A DNA stretch of 64,000 nt from Rhodocyclales bacterium GT-UBC (GCA_003583745.1 QXPY01000014.1:1-64000), one strand, 5' to 3'; positions 18,348-25,925 are shown, numbered from the stretch's first letter. Made by a program: numbers and translations. The notes: generated by a model from the sequence alone, not told the origin.

Positions 18348-19838
18348 TTAGTAGGCAATATTGGCGCGGATGGCGAATACCTTGACCGACTTGGCATCCG
18401 GGTTGGCGCCGCCGTTGGTGATGTACTGGAAGTCCGGCGTCAGTTCGAATTGCGGCGTCAGGCGGTAGCGGTAGTAAATTTCCGCCAGGTTCTCGGCGCC
18501 GCGCGGTGTGTAGCTGTAGGCCACACTGCGGGCGAGCGAGCTGTCGCTCGGTTCGTCTTCGAGGTAGCCGAACGCCGTGCTGCCGCGATAGGCCTTGCCC
18601 GATTGCAGCCAGGCGCCGGCAATACCGATGGCGTCGGCACCGCGTCCCCAGTAACTGCCCGAGAACTCGGCGCCGGCGGTCGCCGCCTGGTTGAAGGCCA
18701 GTTCCCCCTTGACCAGCTTGCCGTAGCGGGCGAAGACCTTGATCCCGTCGCCGATCCGTTGGTCGATCGAAGCGCCGATCCCGGTGTGCTTGTTCAGGTT
18801 GCCGTCGTAATCGACGCCCTGGCTACGATTCCAGCCGTACACCCGGTAATTGCCGGTGAGGCCGCCAAACAGCTTCAATTGCTTCTCGGCCTGCACCATC
18901 AGCAGCGGCGAAGACAGGCTGCGCTGGTAATTGGCACCCTTGTCGCCGGTGCCGAAGACGCCGACCGAGACGCGCCACGGTTCGGCCTTGTTGAAGTAAT
19001 TGAAGTAGGAGGTAATGAAGCCGGGCTGGAAGCCGTTGGCGTCGACGCCGACTTCGCCGCCGGCATCGAGCAGCGGGTTATGCACGAAGACGGAGTTGAG
19101 GAACTGCTTCGATTCGTCGCCGGCCGCAGCGTTCTGGTCAAAGAAGCCGAAGATGTCCATCTTGCCGAAGGTAACTTCCAGCGTTTCCCGCGAGTAGGGC
19201 TTGAAACCGAGGAAGGGCAGCGGGATCGCCGCCTGGTACCAGGCCTGGCCGAGGATGGTGACCGACGAATCCGGGTCGAGGCCGGAAGCGCGGAAGGCCA
19301 AGGCATTGGGGGCGCTGGCGAAGTGGCCGAGATTGGTGAACGCCGAGTTCATGCCCAGGCCCTGGCCCATGCGCAGATGGGCGAAGAGCTTGTGCTCGAT
19401 GTCGCCGAGCGGCTTGAGCGGCAGTTCGACCGAGACGTCGGCCCGGTAATTGAGCTGGCTGCTGCCACCATCAATATTCTTGGGCAGTCCATTGGCGTGC
19501 TGCATGACGGTGGCCAGCGATGCCCCGACCTTGATGCCGTCCAGACCTTCGGCGATCTTTTGCGCCTTCTTCATGTTCAGCTGATCTTTTTCGACCGCCT
19601 TCAAGCGGACCGTCAGATCGGGCTCGTTTTCAGAGAGGCGGGGACTGTCGAGACCCTTGGCGATCTCTTCGCTTTCGCCCTTCAGTGCCTTGACCTGTTT
19701 TTCCAGTTCGGCATTGCGGGCTTCCAGCTTTTCCAGGCGGGCGGCGAGTTTTTCCAGCATGGCGGCATCTGTCGCGGCGAGGGCGGGCAGGGCCAACCCC
19801 GCCGCGACGAGCGCAGCGGTTATCTTGGCGAGCTTCAT
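18348..19838 (-). CDS. OprB-like porin within the Ftr operon
   Basis: The 496-residue precursor has a signal peptide ending in PALAA, a coiled coil at about residues 25-60 (LEKLAARLEKLEARNAELEK), then a beta-barrel ending in the aromatic outer-membrane signature FAIRANIAY. It resembles carbohydrate-selective OprB-type porins. The gene lies 2 bp from the P19 gene and 9 bp from the cupredoxin gene, so it is firmly inside the operon. It may admit a metal or chelate rather than sugar. That substrate is an inference from context only. Confidence 0.75.
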   Translation of the reverse strand: MKLAKITAALVAAGLALPALAATDAAMLEKLAARLEKLEARNAELEKQVKALKGESEEIAKGLDSPRLSENEPDLTVRLKAVEKDQLNMKKAQKIAEGLDGIKVGASLATVMQHANGLPKNIDGGSSQLNYRADVSVELPLKPLGDIEHKLFAHLRMGQGLGMNSAFTNLGHFASAPNALAFRASGLDPDSSVTILGQAWYQAAIPLPFLGFKPYSRETLEVTFGKMDIFGFFDQNAAAGDESKQFLNSVFVHNPLLDAGGEVGVDANGFQPGFITSYFNYFNKAEPWRVSVGVFGTGDKGANYQRSLSSPLLMVQAEKQLKLFGGLTGNYRVYGWNRSQGVDYDGNLNKHTGIGASIDQRIGDGIKVFARYGKLVKGELAFNQAATAGAEFSGSYWGRGADAIGIAGAWLQSGKAYRGSTAFGYLEDEPSDSSLARSVAYSYTPRGAENLAEIYYRYRLTPQFELTPDFQYITNGGANPDAKSVKVFAIRANIAY

Positions 19839-19840
19839 GA

Positions 19841-20386
19841 TCAGTAGCCGCCTTTTTTACCGATGCCGACGTAGGTGAATTCGTATTCGACTTCAAACGG
19901 CTTGAACCAGGGGCGAACGCCGGTGGCGCGGTCGGTATGGCGGCCGAAATGCGAGTGCGGGTTGGCCGACGGCGGCAGAACCGTGTACTTCACCTTGTAC
20001 TTGCCCGGGCCGGCCAGCTTGATGTTGTCGCCATAGTGCGGGCCGTCGTTGGCGACCATGGGCATGAATTCGCCGGCGACCTTGAAGTCGGCACCGATCT
20101 TGGCGACTTCGAACTTGACGACGAGGTAGGGAATCCATGCCCCTTCCTCGAAGCCGTTCGGGTTATTGGCCAAAGCATGGATATCGGCCTCGATATGGAT
20201 ATCCGATTCGGCGGCCTTTTTCATCATGCCTTCCGGTTCCATTTCGACCGGTTGCAGATAGACGGCGGCGATTTCCATGCCGGCGCGCTGTTGCGGCACG
20301 CCGATCGGATATTCGAGGGCCAGGGCCGGAGCGGCCAGGACTGCGGAAAACGCCAGAGCGGTGATTAGTTTTTTTGTGGACAACAC
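19841..20386 (-). CDS. ftrA: P19/Tp34-type periplasmic iron-uptake protein (FtrA-like)
   Basis: The 181-residue protein has a signal peptide ending in APALA and the P19 fold. Metal-ligand candidates include Met and Glu in GMEIAAVYLQPVEMEPEG, histidines in DIHIEADIHA, and the HSHFGRHTD stretch. P19 proteins bind copper and aid iron uptake with FTR1. Translation appears to start at GTG (20386), preceded by AGGGAG. It is the first gene of the P19-porin-cupredoxin-FTR1-polyferredoxin run. Confidence 0.9.
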   Translation of the reverse strand: MLSTKKLITALAFSAVLAAPALALEYPIGVPQQRAGMEIAAVYLQPVEMEPEGMMKKAAESDIHIEADIHALANNPNGFEEGAWIPYLVVKFEVAKIGADFKVAGEFMPMVANDGPHYGDNIKLAGPGKYKVKYTVLPPSANPHSHFGRHTDRATGVRPWFKPFEVEYEFTYVGIGKKGGY

Positions 20387-20410
20387 GGCAAGACTCCCTG
20401 AAAAGTCTCT

Positions 20411-20476
20411 GCCTGGCTGGCGGCGAAGCTTGGCGTCCCTCTGCGGACTGGCTGGCTTCGTTGGCTGGCTGGCTAG
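20411..20476 (-). repeat. GCCAGCC-rich leader element, copy 2 (P19 operon)
   Basis: On the minus strand this leader reads AGCCAGCCAGCCAACGAAGC, then CCAGCCAGTCCG, and later CGCCGCCAGCCAGGC. It contains three tandem AGCC units. It lies 25-90 nt upstream of the GTG start at 20386. Function unknown; related leaders precede other genes of the island. Confidence 0.45.
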
Positions 20477-20518
20477 AGGATTGTTTGACTACACGAATTA
20501 ATTTGGCAAAAGCCTGGG

Positions 20519-20944
20519 TTACTGGGTGTCGGCTCCCGGCTGGGTGACGAAGCCAATCTTGCTCAGACCGGCCCGCCGTGCGGCACTCATGGTTTCGGCC
20601 ACCGACTCGTAACGCGTGTTGCGGTCGGCTTTCAAATGCATTTCGACGTTGGCGTCCTGGGCGACGGCGTCGCGGAAGCGGGCTTCCAATGCGGCCGGCT
20701 CAACTTGTTCGCTGCCGATGAAGACCTTGCTGTCGGCATTGATCGAGACCTTCAGCGTCAGTGGCTTCTCGTTGGTCGGCACGCTGGAGGCGCGCGGCAG
20801 GTCGACCTTGACCGAGTGCGTCATCAGCGGCGCAGTGATGATGAAGATGATGAGCAGCACCAGCATCACATCGACCAACGGCGTCATGTTGATTTCCGCC
20901 GTCGGCGCTTGCACGCCGGGCGAGTTGAAGGAGCCCATGGCCAT
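20519..20944 (-). CDS. exbD: biopolymer transport protein ExbD
   Basis: The 141-residue protein has a short cytoplasmic N-terminus, one membrane helix (MTPLVDVMLVLLIIFIITAP) with the functional aspartate, and a periplasmic domain. It works with ExbB and TonB to convert proton-motive force into energy for outer-membrane receptors. The start is the ATG at 20944, one base after the exbB stop. It is the last gene of hemP-tonB-exbB-exbD. Confidence 0.95.
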   Translation of the reverse strand: MAMGSFNSPGVQAPTAEINMTPLVDVMLVLLIIFIITAPLMTHSVKVDLPRASSVPTNEKPLTLKVSINADSKVFIGSEQVEPAALEARFRDAVAQDANVEMHLKADRNTRYESVAETMSAARRAGLSKIGFVTQPGADTQ

Positions 20945-20945
20945 G

Positions 20946-21680
20946 TTATGCGGCCTCCGTGGCGGCGCGGGCGCGCATCGGGTGGATCTGGGCGCTGTTG
21001 GCGACAAACGGCTTGCCGACCGTGAAGAAGGCGTGCAGGTCGTGGGCGAAGGCGTCGAGGTCGGCCAGGATGACGCGATTGGCGCGGGTGAAGGCGTTGT
21101 AGGCGAAGACGGCGGGCAGGGCGACAGCCAGGCCGGCGGCGGTCATGATCAGCGCTTCACCGACCGGGCCGGCAACCTTTTCCAGTGCTGCCTGGCCGGA
21201 CAGACCAATGGCCAGCAGGGCGTGATAGATGCCCCATACGGTGCCGAGCAGGCCGACGAAGGGGGCGGTGGCGCCGGTGGTAGCGAGCAGGGTCAGACCG
21301 TTTTCCATGCCGGCCTGGGTGCTGGAGAGTTGCTGGCGCAGGGCGCGTTCCATCTGTTCGGAAGGGTCGAAGCGGGAAGCGAGACGCCCCGGCGCCGCTT
21401 CGCAGTCGTTGTTGCAGCAATTGGCCTGGGTGGCGAGTTGGACATAGGGGCTGTCGGCGCCGGCTTGACGCAGGTGCTCGATGCCTTCGGCGACGCTGCT
21501 CGATGCCCAGAAGGCGCCCATGGCGCGGGCGGCACGGCGCACGGTCCACCAGTCCCAGGCCTTGGCCAGGATCAGGTACCAGCTGGCGATCGACATGATG
21601 GCCAGGATGATGGCGACGGCGTGGGAGATGCTGTCGCCGCTGGCCCACAGGTGGGCGAAACCGAATGTATTTTCCTGCAT
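20946..21680 (-). CDS. exbB: ExbB/MotA/TolQ-type proton channel protein ExbB
   Basis: The 244-residue protein has three membrane helices, with the conserved TTGATAPFVGLLGTVWGIYH region of the MotA/TolQ/ExbB family and GEALIMTAAGLAVALPAVFAY. A cysteine-bearing insert, NCCNNDCEAAPG near residue 93, is unusual. The start is the ATG at 21680 (MQENTFGFAHLWASGD), immediately after the tonB stop. It forms the inner-membrane motor with ExbD and TonB. Confidence 0.95.
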   Translation of the reverse strand: MQENTFGFAHLWASGDSISHAVAIILAIMSIASWYLILAKAWDWWTVRRAARAMGAFWASSSVAEGIEHLRQAGADSPYVQLATQANCCNNDCEAAPGRLASRFDPSEQMERALRQQLSSTQAGMENGLTLLATTGATAPFVGLLGTVWGIYHALLAIGLSGQAALEKVAGPVGEALIMTAAGLAVALPAVFAYNAFTRANRVILADLDAFAHDLHAFFTVGKPFVANSAQIHPMRARAATEAA

Positions 21681-21681
21681 G

Positions 21682-22332
21682 CTATTGCTCCAATTTGAAA
21701 ATGATGGGGACCAGGACCCAGCTCTGTACCGCGGTATCGCCGCGCTTGGCCGGTATGAATTTCCAGTTGCGCACGGTCTTCTGTGCGGCTTCGTCGAGGC
21801 GGGGGCTGCCCGATGACGTCTTGATCTCGACACTGTCGGCCAGGCCTTGCGGCGTGACTGAGACGCGCAGGATGACCTTGCCTTCTTCGCCCATGCGGCG
21901 GGAGAGCGGCGGGTAGGCGGGAGCCGGGTTTTTCAGATAGTCGGCGTCAAAGCGGGCCTGGCTGACCGGTTCGGCCGGTACGGCGGGCGGGGTCGGCTTG
22001 CTCTCGGCTGGCGGTGCGACCGGGGCGGAGGGGGCTGGTACGTTGCTGCTGGTTGTCTCGAGAACCGGCGTCGGTGTCTTCGGCGCTGGCGTGGGCATTT
22101 GGCGCTGTTGCTTGACGGGTTGCGGCTTGGCGATCGGCAGGGGCTTGGCTTCGGGCGGCTTTTCGACTTCCGGGGGCTGCAGCAGGTCGACCACCATCGG
22201 CATTTCCATGATCTGCGGCACGACGGTCTTGGCCGCCAGGATCAGCAGAAAAACCCCGACATGCAGGCCGATGACGACACCCAGCAAACCGGTGCGTTGG
22301 GAATTCGAGGGGCGGGATAGGGCGTAACTCAT
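21682..22332 (-). CDS. tonB: energy transducer TonB
   Basis: The 216-residue protein has one N-terminal membrane anchor (LLGVVIGLHVGVFLLILA), a Pro/Lys-rich periplasmic spacer (about residues 50-130) and a C-terminal TonB domain with YPPLSRRMGEEGKVILRV and the VRNWKFIPA motif. It carries energy from ExbBD to receptors such as the one encoded at 57.1-59.5 kb. The Shine-Dalgarno is weak. The gene follows hemP by about 100 bp with no terminator seen between, so co-transcription is likely. Confidence 0.95.
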   Translation of the reverse strand: MSYALSRPSNSQRTGLLGVVIGLHVGVFLLILAAKTVVPQIMEMPMVVDLLQPPEVEKPPEAKPLPIAKPQPVKQQRQMPTPAPKTPTPVLETTSSNVPAPSAPVAPPAESKPTPPAVPAEPVSQARFDADYLKNPAPAYPPLSRRMGEEGKVILRVSVTPQGLADSVEIKTSSGSPRLDEAAQKTVRNWKFIPAKRGDTAVQSWVLVPIIFKLEQ

Positions 22333-22376
22333 TGGCGTTTGTGCTTATTGAAAATCCGCCGAGCAAAAAATCCATG

Positions 22377-22402
22377 GCTTGCTGGCTTCGGGCTCGCTGG
22401 CT
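22377..22402 (-). repeat. GCCAGC-rich leader element, copy 3 (tonB)
   Basis: On the minus strand AGCCAGCGAGCCCGAAGCCAGC lies 45-70 nt before the tonB start. It is the weakest member of the leader family, with CGAAGCCAGC shared with copy 2. Confidence 0.35.
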
Positions 22403-22433
22403 GTGGGAACGAGAGATTTACAACGGAGAGAAT

Positions 22434-22610
22434 CTATTTGGTCAGGATCAACTTGTTTTCGCGCGTTACTCGCAGCAGGTAGCGTTGGCCTGCGTGGTCG
22501 ATTTCGACTGCACTGTTGCCGCGCAGGATGTCGCCGCTATCGACGCGCGGCCGAAGCGCTGCGTTATCGCCGCTGGGGGCGGGCTGGGGAGTTTTGGGCT
22601 GAGTGTTCAT
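22434..22610 (-). CDS. hemP: hemin uptake protein HemP
   Basis: This 58-residue protein ends with the HemP signature: GQRYLLRVTRENKLILTK, preceded by LRGNSAVEIDHA. HemP proteins are small and iron-regulated, are found next to haem or TonB genes, and promote haem-receptor expression in some betaproteobacteria. The ATG at 22610 is preceded by TTTAGG. A strong promoter overlapped by a Fur-like box sits just upstream (22643-22671). It probably leads the tonB-exbB-exbD transcript. Confidence 0.9.
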   Translation of the reverse strand: MNTQPKTPQPAPSGDNAALRPRVDSGDILRGNSAVEIDHAGQRYLLRVTRENKLILTK

Positions 22611-22642
22611 CGCAAACCTAAATACAAACGAGAATGGATCAC

Positions 22643-22671
22643 ATTATTTTGTAATTGAGAATTGTTGTCAA
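22643..22671 (-). promoter_or_regulatory. hemP promoter with overlapping Fur-like box
   Basis: On the minus strand TTGACA (22671-22666) and AATAAT (22648-22643) are spaced by 17 bp. The spacer carries ACAATTCTCAATTAC, a degenerate Fur-box-like AT-rich dyad. The -35 box overlaps the last codons of the upstream DUF2325 gene. The placement implies repression by Fur-Fe; binding is inferred. Confidence 0.65.
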
Positions 22672-23996
22672 CAACTAACCCTGCTCGATTCATGGGTTTC
22701 GTCGCCCTCCAGGCTGAAATTCGTGCTGCATGCCGCATGGACAACCCGGCCGAAGCTCGATACGCCGGCGCCCTTGATAAATACGCATTGTTTGCCGCTG
22801 CGTTTGCACTGCTCCTTGACCCGCCAATAGGCGTTGTGACTGATGCAGCCGGCTTGGCAGACCACCAGGTCGGCCGCGGAGAGGGCGGCATCGATGCGGT
22901 GCAGGCTTTCTTCCAGTCCGCCGTCGTGGTGCAGGAAGCGTCCGCCGCGTTGTTCGACGATCTGGCGGTAGGCGTCGACCGCGCCCGAGCGGCCTCCGAC
23001 ACAGAGAATGCACTTGCCCGATAGGTTGGCCGTGCCATCCTCCGGTTCCGGCGGATGCGCCGTATCGTCGCCGGATGCCAGCCAGTGCCGAATGGTTTCG
23101 TCGGCATGGCGGGCCAGCTCCTGCTGGCGCTCGAGTTCCTCCTGTTGCTCGGCAACCCGGGCGAGCAGGGCGCTGGCCCGGGCTTCTGCATCGTGCGCAC
23201 GACGGGCCAGCACCTGTCTGTCCTTGAGGTCGGGCAGGCTGTCGCGCAGCTTGCCCAGTTCGGCATTGAGTTTGGCGATACAGGCATCCTTGCCGGCCAG
23301 TTCGATCTGCAAGTCGCGCAGCCGCTGCTCCTGCCCCTGCGTATCGCGTATGCGATTACAGCGCAGGGCTTCGATCTCGGCTTGGGCGGCTGCGAGTTGC
23401 TGGCGCCATTGCTGGTTTTCCTGTTTCAGATTTTTCAATGTGCCCAGGTCGGTGCGAATGCAACTGCCGATCTGATGCTGGATCATGTGGATGTCGCCAT
23501 AGATCAGCTGTTCGGTTTCGGCATCGCAAGCCGGATGCGTCCACGCAGCCCAGAGCGCGGCGGGGATTTCGCTACCCTGTGCGGCGGCGCTTCGCCAGCA
23601 GGCGAGGAGCGCTTCCGTGGTCTTGGCTTGGGCAAAGCGGCGGATTGTTGCCTGGCAGCGTTTTTCCAGCGCCTTGTGCAGCAAATCGGCCAGACGCGAG
23701 CGGCTTTCGCAGGCGCCTACCGCAGTGGTGTGGAGCAGGAAGTCGCTGCTGTCGCGCGGGAATACCATGACCTTGGCCATCAGCGTGCGTAACTCCTGGA
23801 CGCCAAAGCAGACGCCAACGACCGGGCAATGGAATTTGTGGGGGATTTCCCACAGCTTGCGGCGGCGGGAACCGCGCGCTGTTCCAGCATGTTGATCGGT
23901 GCCTGCCGCACTCAGGTGCAGGAGTTCGGCGAGGTTCTCGGCGCGGGGCTTGGCGGTAAAGCTGCCGCCGGCAACGTGGTAAGGGAATTCGGACAT
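22668..23996 (-). CDS. DUF2325 protein with long coiled coil
   Basis: The 442-residue protein has a poorly conserved N-terminal region, a heptad-rich coiled coil at about residues 185-310 (LKQENQQWRQQLAAAQAEIE onwards) and a C-terminal DUF2325 domain of about 95 residues (CILCVGGRSGAVDAYRQIVE; cysteines in VVCQAGCISH and KQCVFIKG). DUF2325 has a Rossmann-like look and no established biochemical role. CAGGAG precedes the ATG. The gene is downstream of three small genes led by a Fur-type promoter and upstream of hemP. An iron-limitation role is inferred from context. Confidence 0.8.
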   Translation of the reverse strand: MSEFPYHVAGGSFTAKPRAENLAELLHLSAAGTDQHAGTARGSRRRKLWEIPHKFHCPVVGVCFGVQELRTLMAKVMVFPRDSSDFLLHTTAVGACESRSRLADLLHKALEKRCQATIRRFAQAKTTEALLACWRSAAAQGSEIPAALWAAWTHPACDAETEQLIYGDIHMIQHQIGSCIRTDLGTLKNLKQENQQWRQQLAAAQAEIEALRCNRIRDTQGQEQRLRDLQIELAGKDACIAKLNAELGKLRDSLPDLKDRQVLARRAHDAEARASALLARVAEQQEELERQQELARHADETIRHWLASGDDTAHPPEPEDGTANLSGKCILCVGGRSGAVDAYRQIVEQRGGRFLHHDGGLEESLHRIDAALSAADLVVCQAGCISHNAYWRVKEQCKRSGKQCVFIKGAGVSSFGRVVHAACSTNFSLEGDETHESSRVSC

Positions 23997-24020
23997 GTCG
24001 GGCTCCTGGGCGATGATGCA

Positions 24021-24054
24021 CTGGCTGGCCGGGTGTCCGGTTGGCTGGCGGCGA
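24021..24054 (-). repeat. GCCAGCC-rich leader element, copy 4 (DUF2325 gene)
   Basis: On the minus strand this reads GCCGCCAGCCAACCGGACAC then CCGGCCAGCCAG. It lines up over its length with copy 5 (GCCAGCCA-CCGGAC-CCCGGC-AGCCAGCCAG). It lies 25-58 nt before the DUF2325 start. Confidence 0.5.
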
Positions 24055-24065
24055 GGGGGGAGCGG

Positions 24066-24521
24066 TCAGCTCCGGGCTTGGACTTGCTGCAACAAGGCGT
24101 CGCGTTCGGCGGCGAGGCTGGCGAACTCGCTATGGGCTGCTTGCAAGGTTTTTTCGAGAAACCAGACGCGTTGAACGCTTTGGCTCAATAGGTGATTGCT
24201 TTCGCTGAGTTCGACCAGTCGGCGTCCCAATTCGATGATTGCCTGACCGGATTGGTAGTCGGCCAGCTTTTGCTGCAGATTCTGGTTCTGTGCTTTCAGG
24301 CGATTGATTTCGTTGATTTGCGAGACGATGCGTCGGGTGGCGCTGGTGGCGCTTTTGCGCTGAACGCGCCGCGACTCGCGCAGCGCATGACGCAAGGCAG
24401 CCACTTCGGCGACCATGCGGTCAAGTTGGCGTTGCCCGCTTGGGGCGGGCAGGCTGAGATCCGATTGCGGGTCGGCCAGGTCGCGTTCAAGAATGTCCCG
24501 ATCTTTAAGCGGCGCAAGCAT
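24066..24521 (-). CDS. small coiled-coil protein of unknown function
   Basis: The 151-residue protein is charged and largely helical. Heptad-like stretches run from about residue 35 to the end (INEINRLKAQNQNLQQKLAD; LEKTLQAAHSEFASLAAERD), with no signal peptide or membrane helix. I do not recognise a family. AAGGAA precedes the ATG at 24521, and the gene overlaps the small gene upstream by 17 bp, so they are co-translated. It may partner the coiled coil of the DUF2325 protein; that is an inference. Confidence 0.65.
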   Translation of the reverse strand: MLAPLKDRDILERDLADPQSDLSLPAPSGQRQLDRMVAEVAALRHALRESRRVQRKSATSATRRIVSQINEINRLKAQNQNLQQKLADYQSGQAIIELGRRLVELSESNHLLSQSVQRVWFLEKTLQAAHSEFASLAAERDALLQQVQARS

Positions 24522-24714
24522 GGGAGAGTTCCTTTCCGTTGCTCAGGCGCGTGCTCGCCCGCTCGCAGAGGCAGCGTGTCGCGTCGTCCAGGTTTTCCAT
24601 TTCACCGATCCGATCGAGCAGGCGTGCGGCATTCAATGCCGAATGGGGGCAGCCGGTCTCGTGGTGAATCAGGAGCAGGCTCAAAGCGCCAGCCCATAGT
24701 TCACTATTTCCCAT
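24505..24714 (-). CDS. small Cys/His-containing protein of unknown function
   Basis: The 69-residue product starts at the ATG at 24714, behind a very good AAGGAG. It is mostly helical, with LLLIHHETGCPHSALNAARL and RCLCERAS carrying three cysteines and three histidines that could bind metal or haem. No family is recognised. It follows the 24-residue membrane peptide gene by 16 bp and overlaps the coiled-coil gene. The weak likeness of its start (MGNSEL) to the protein at 25597-25863 (MDNSDM) may be chance. Confidence 0.65.
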   Translation of the reverse strand: MGNSELWAGALSLLLIHHETGCPHSALNAARLLDRIGEMENLDDATRCLCERASTRLSNGKELSHACAA

Positions 24715-24730
24715 CTCGAACTCCTTGATT

Positions 24731-24805
24731 TCAGTGCGGGGCGCCGCCAAGCAACATCCAGAGGACGAGGCCGGCGAGCGTGACGTTGAACAGCATGCTA
24801 GGCAT
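24731..24805 (-). CDS. 24-residue single-helix membrane peptide
   Basis: The reading frame encodes MPSMLFNVTLAGLVLWMLLG plus four residues, GAPH. It is almost entirely one membrane helix. GGAG lies 10 nt before the ATG, and the frame is the first after a well-formed promoter with two Fur-like boxes. The next gene follows after 16 bp with its own strong ribosome site. Small size makes the call uncertain, but the promoter position and membrane pattern favour a real microprotein. Confidence 0.55.
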   Translation of the reverse strand: MPSMLFNVTLAGLVLWMLLGGAPH

Positions 24806-24823
24806 CGAAAAATACTCCGTTGT

Positions 24824-24888
24824 TGAGAATGGTTCTTATCTTAGAGGTCTTGTGTCTGGATGTAAACGGGAATTGTTCGCAATTATTC
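24824..24888 (-). promoter_or_regulatory. promoter of the small-protein/DUF2325 operon with two Fur-like boxes
   Basis: On the minus strand TTTACA (24866-24861) and TAAGAT (24843-24838) are spaced by 17 bp. GATAAGAACCATTCTCA (24840-24824) resembles a Fur box over and after the -10. GAATAATTGCGAACAATTC (24888-24870), just upstream of the -35, differs at one base from the box at 25979-25997. Repression by Fur-Fe is inferred. Confidence 0.65.
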
Positions 24889-24904
24889 ATTTTGGGATCT
24901 GTGC

Positions 24905-24933
24905 AAAAAAAAGCCACCGACGAATCGATGGCT
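24905..24933 (-). terminator. intrinsic terminator after the S4 paralogue
   Basis: On the minus strand AGCCATCGA-TTCG-TCGGTGGCT forms a 9-bp stem with one mismatch and a TTCG tetraloop, followed directly by eight T residues. It lies about 35 bp past the rpsD-like stop. Confidence 0.9.
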
Positions 24934-24966
24934 GGTGCTAAATCTGACCCGGTTATGCGGCGCTGC

Positions 24967-25584
24967 TTACATGCGCGTCGCGTAGTATTCGACGATGCGT
25001 TGCAGATCAAGCGGGAAGGGGGCTGCATCCGCATCCGGTAAATGGGTGAGTTGCGCTTGTTGGCTGCCCTGATCGAAGGCGATCCATTCCGGCCGGTCGA
25101 GTGCGGGCGCCTCGAGGCTGGCCTTGAGGGCCGACAGCGCGCGTCCCTGTTCGGTGGGGCCGAATCGGTCGCCGCACTTGATACGGATCGAGGGGACTGT
25201 GACTCGACGCCCGTTCAGTGCGATATGCCCATGGCTGACCAATTGTCGCGCCGCCGGGATGGTCGGTGCAAAGCCGGCGCGGAATACCAGGTTGTCGAGG
25301 CGGCGTTCAAGGAGTTCGACCAGTTTGTCGCCGGTGGCTCCGCGATCTTTCTTGGCATCGAGTACAACCCGGCGCAACTGACGCTCGGAGAGGCCGTAGT
25401 TGAAGCGCAACTTTTGTTTCTCCATCAATTGCAGACCGAATTCAGACTTGCGGCCATTCAGTTTGCGTGCGCCGTGCTGCCCTGGTGGCTGGGGGCGGTC
25501 CTGCATCGACTTGCGGGACAGGCCTGGCAGGTCAACGCCCAGGGCGCGCAGGACTTTGAGGCGGGGGCCGGTGTATCGGGACAT
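24967..25584 (-). CDS. rpsD: second ribosomal protein S4 (rpsD paralogue)
   Basis: The 205-residue protein has the full S4 layout: N-terminal domain ([46 protein letters not shown]) and an S4 RNA-binding domain ([32 protein letters not shown]). Its N-terminal region has no cysteine, and it diverges from the S4 expected in the alpha operon, which is not in this window. It sits alone among iron genes, 12 bp behind a small gene under a Fur-type promoter. It may replace or modulate S4 in iron-poor cells; this is an inference. Confidence 0.88.
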   Translation of the reverse strand: MSRYTGPRLKVLRALGVDLPGLSRKSMQDRPQPPGQHGARKLNGRKSEFGLQLMEKQKLRFNYGLSERQLRRVVLDAKKDRGATGDKLVELLERRLDNLVFRAGFAPTIPAARQLVSHGHIALNGRRVTVPSIRIKCGDRFGPTEQGRALSALKASLEAPALDRPEWIAFDQGSQQAQLTHLPDADAAPFPLDLQRIVEYYATRM

Positions 25585-25596
25585 TTTTTCTCTCTT

Positions 25597-25863
25597 TCAG
25601 TGAACGTGGCAACCGGGTGCGGTCATCGGATAAAAATCGACAGGAACCGAGTTCGGGTGACACTGCACCGCCTCCCAACCGCCCAACACTTCCTGCAAGG
25701 TGGTCTTGAGGTAAGGATTGAGGCCTTCTTGCATCGCAATGCCGCGCAGGTGGGAACGGAGTGCTTCTGTCTTGTTCAGCGTTGCGCCCCGCAGTGCGGA
25801 GGACGAGAGTAGGTGAATGACGGCCGCCAGTCTGAGTTCGACCGACATGTCGGAGTTATCCAT
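25597..25863 (-). CDS. small protein of unknown function upstream of the S4 paralogue
   Basis: The 88-residue protein is helical, with MSVELRLAAVIHLLSSSALR and YLKTTLQEVLGGWEAVQCHP, and has a C-terminal tail rich in His and Cys (TAPGCHVH). No signal peptide, membrane helix or known domain was recognised. TGGAGCG precedes the ATG. It is the first full gene behind the promoter at 25979-26009 and is followed after 12 bp by the S4-like gene. The two probably form an operon ended by the terminator at 24905-24933. Confidence 0.65.
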   Translation of the reverse strand: MDNSDMSVELRLAAVIHLLSSSALRGATLNKTEALRSHLRGIAMQEGLNPYLKTTLQEVLGGWEAVQCHPNSVPVDFYPMTAPGCHVH

Positions 25864-25888
25864 GAGACGCTCCAGAAGTTATTGAAAA

Positions 25889-25925
25889 CTGGCTGGCTCG
25901 CCGGGGGTCCGGATGGCTGGCTGGG
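25889..25925 (-). repeat. GCCAGCC-rich leader element, copy 5 (S4-paralogue operon)
   Basis: On the minus strand this reads CCCAGCCAGCCATCCGGACC then CCCGGCGAGCCAGCCAG, aligning with copy 4 over about 32 nt. It falls in a possible 27-codon frame (25962-25879) that starts just past the promoter and stops before the ribosome site of the next gene. Confidence 0.5.

Noticed and set aside
17907..19847. 646-residue plus-strand frame across the FTR1, cupredoxin and porin genes
   Set aside because: It is antisense to three clear genes, has no recognised domain and crosses their boundaries.
20447..20476. AGCC tandem units as a phase-variable repeat
   Set aside because: Only three consecutive units, in a leader and not in a coding frame, which is too few for typical slippage control.
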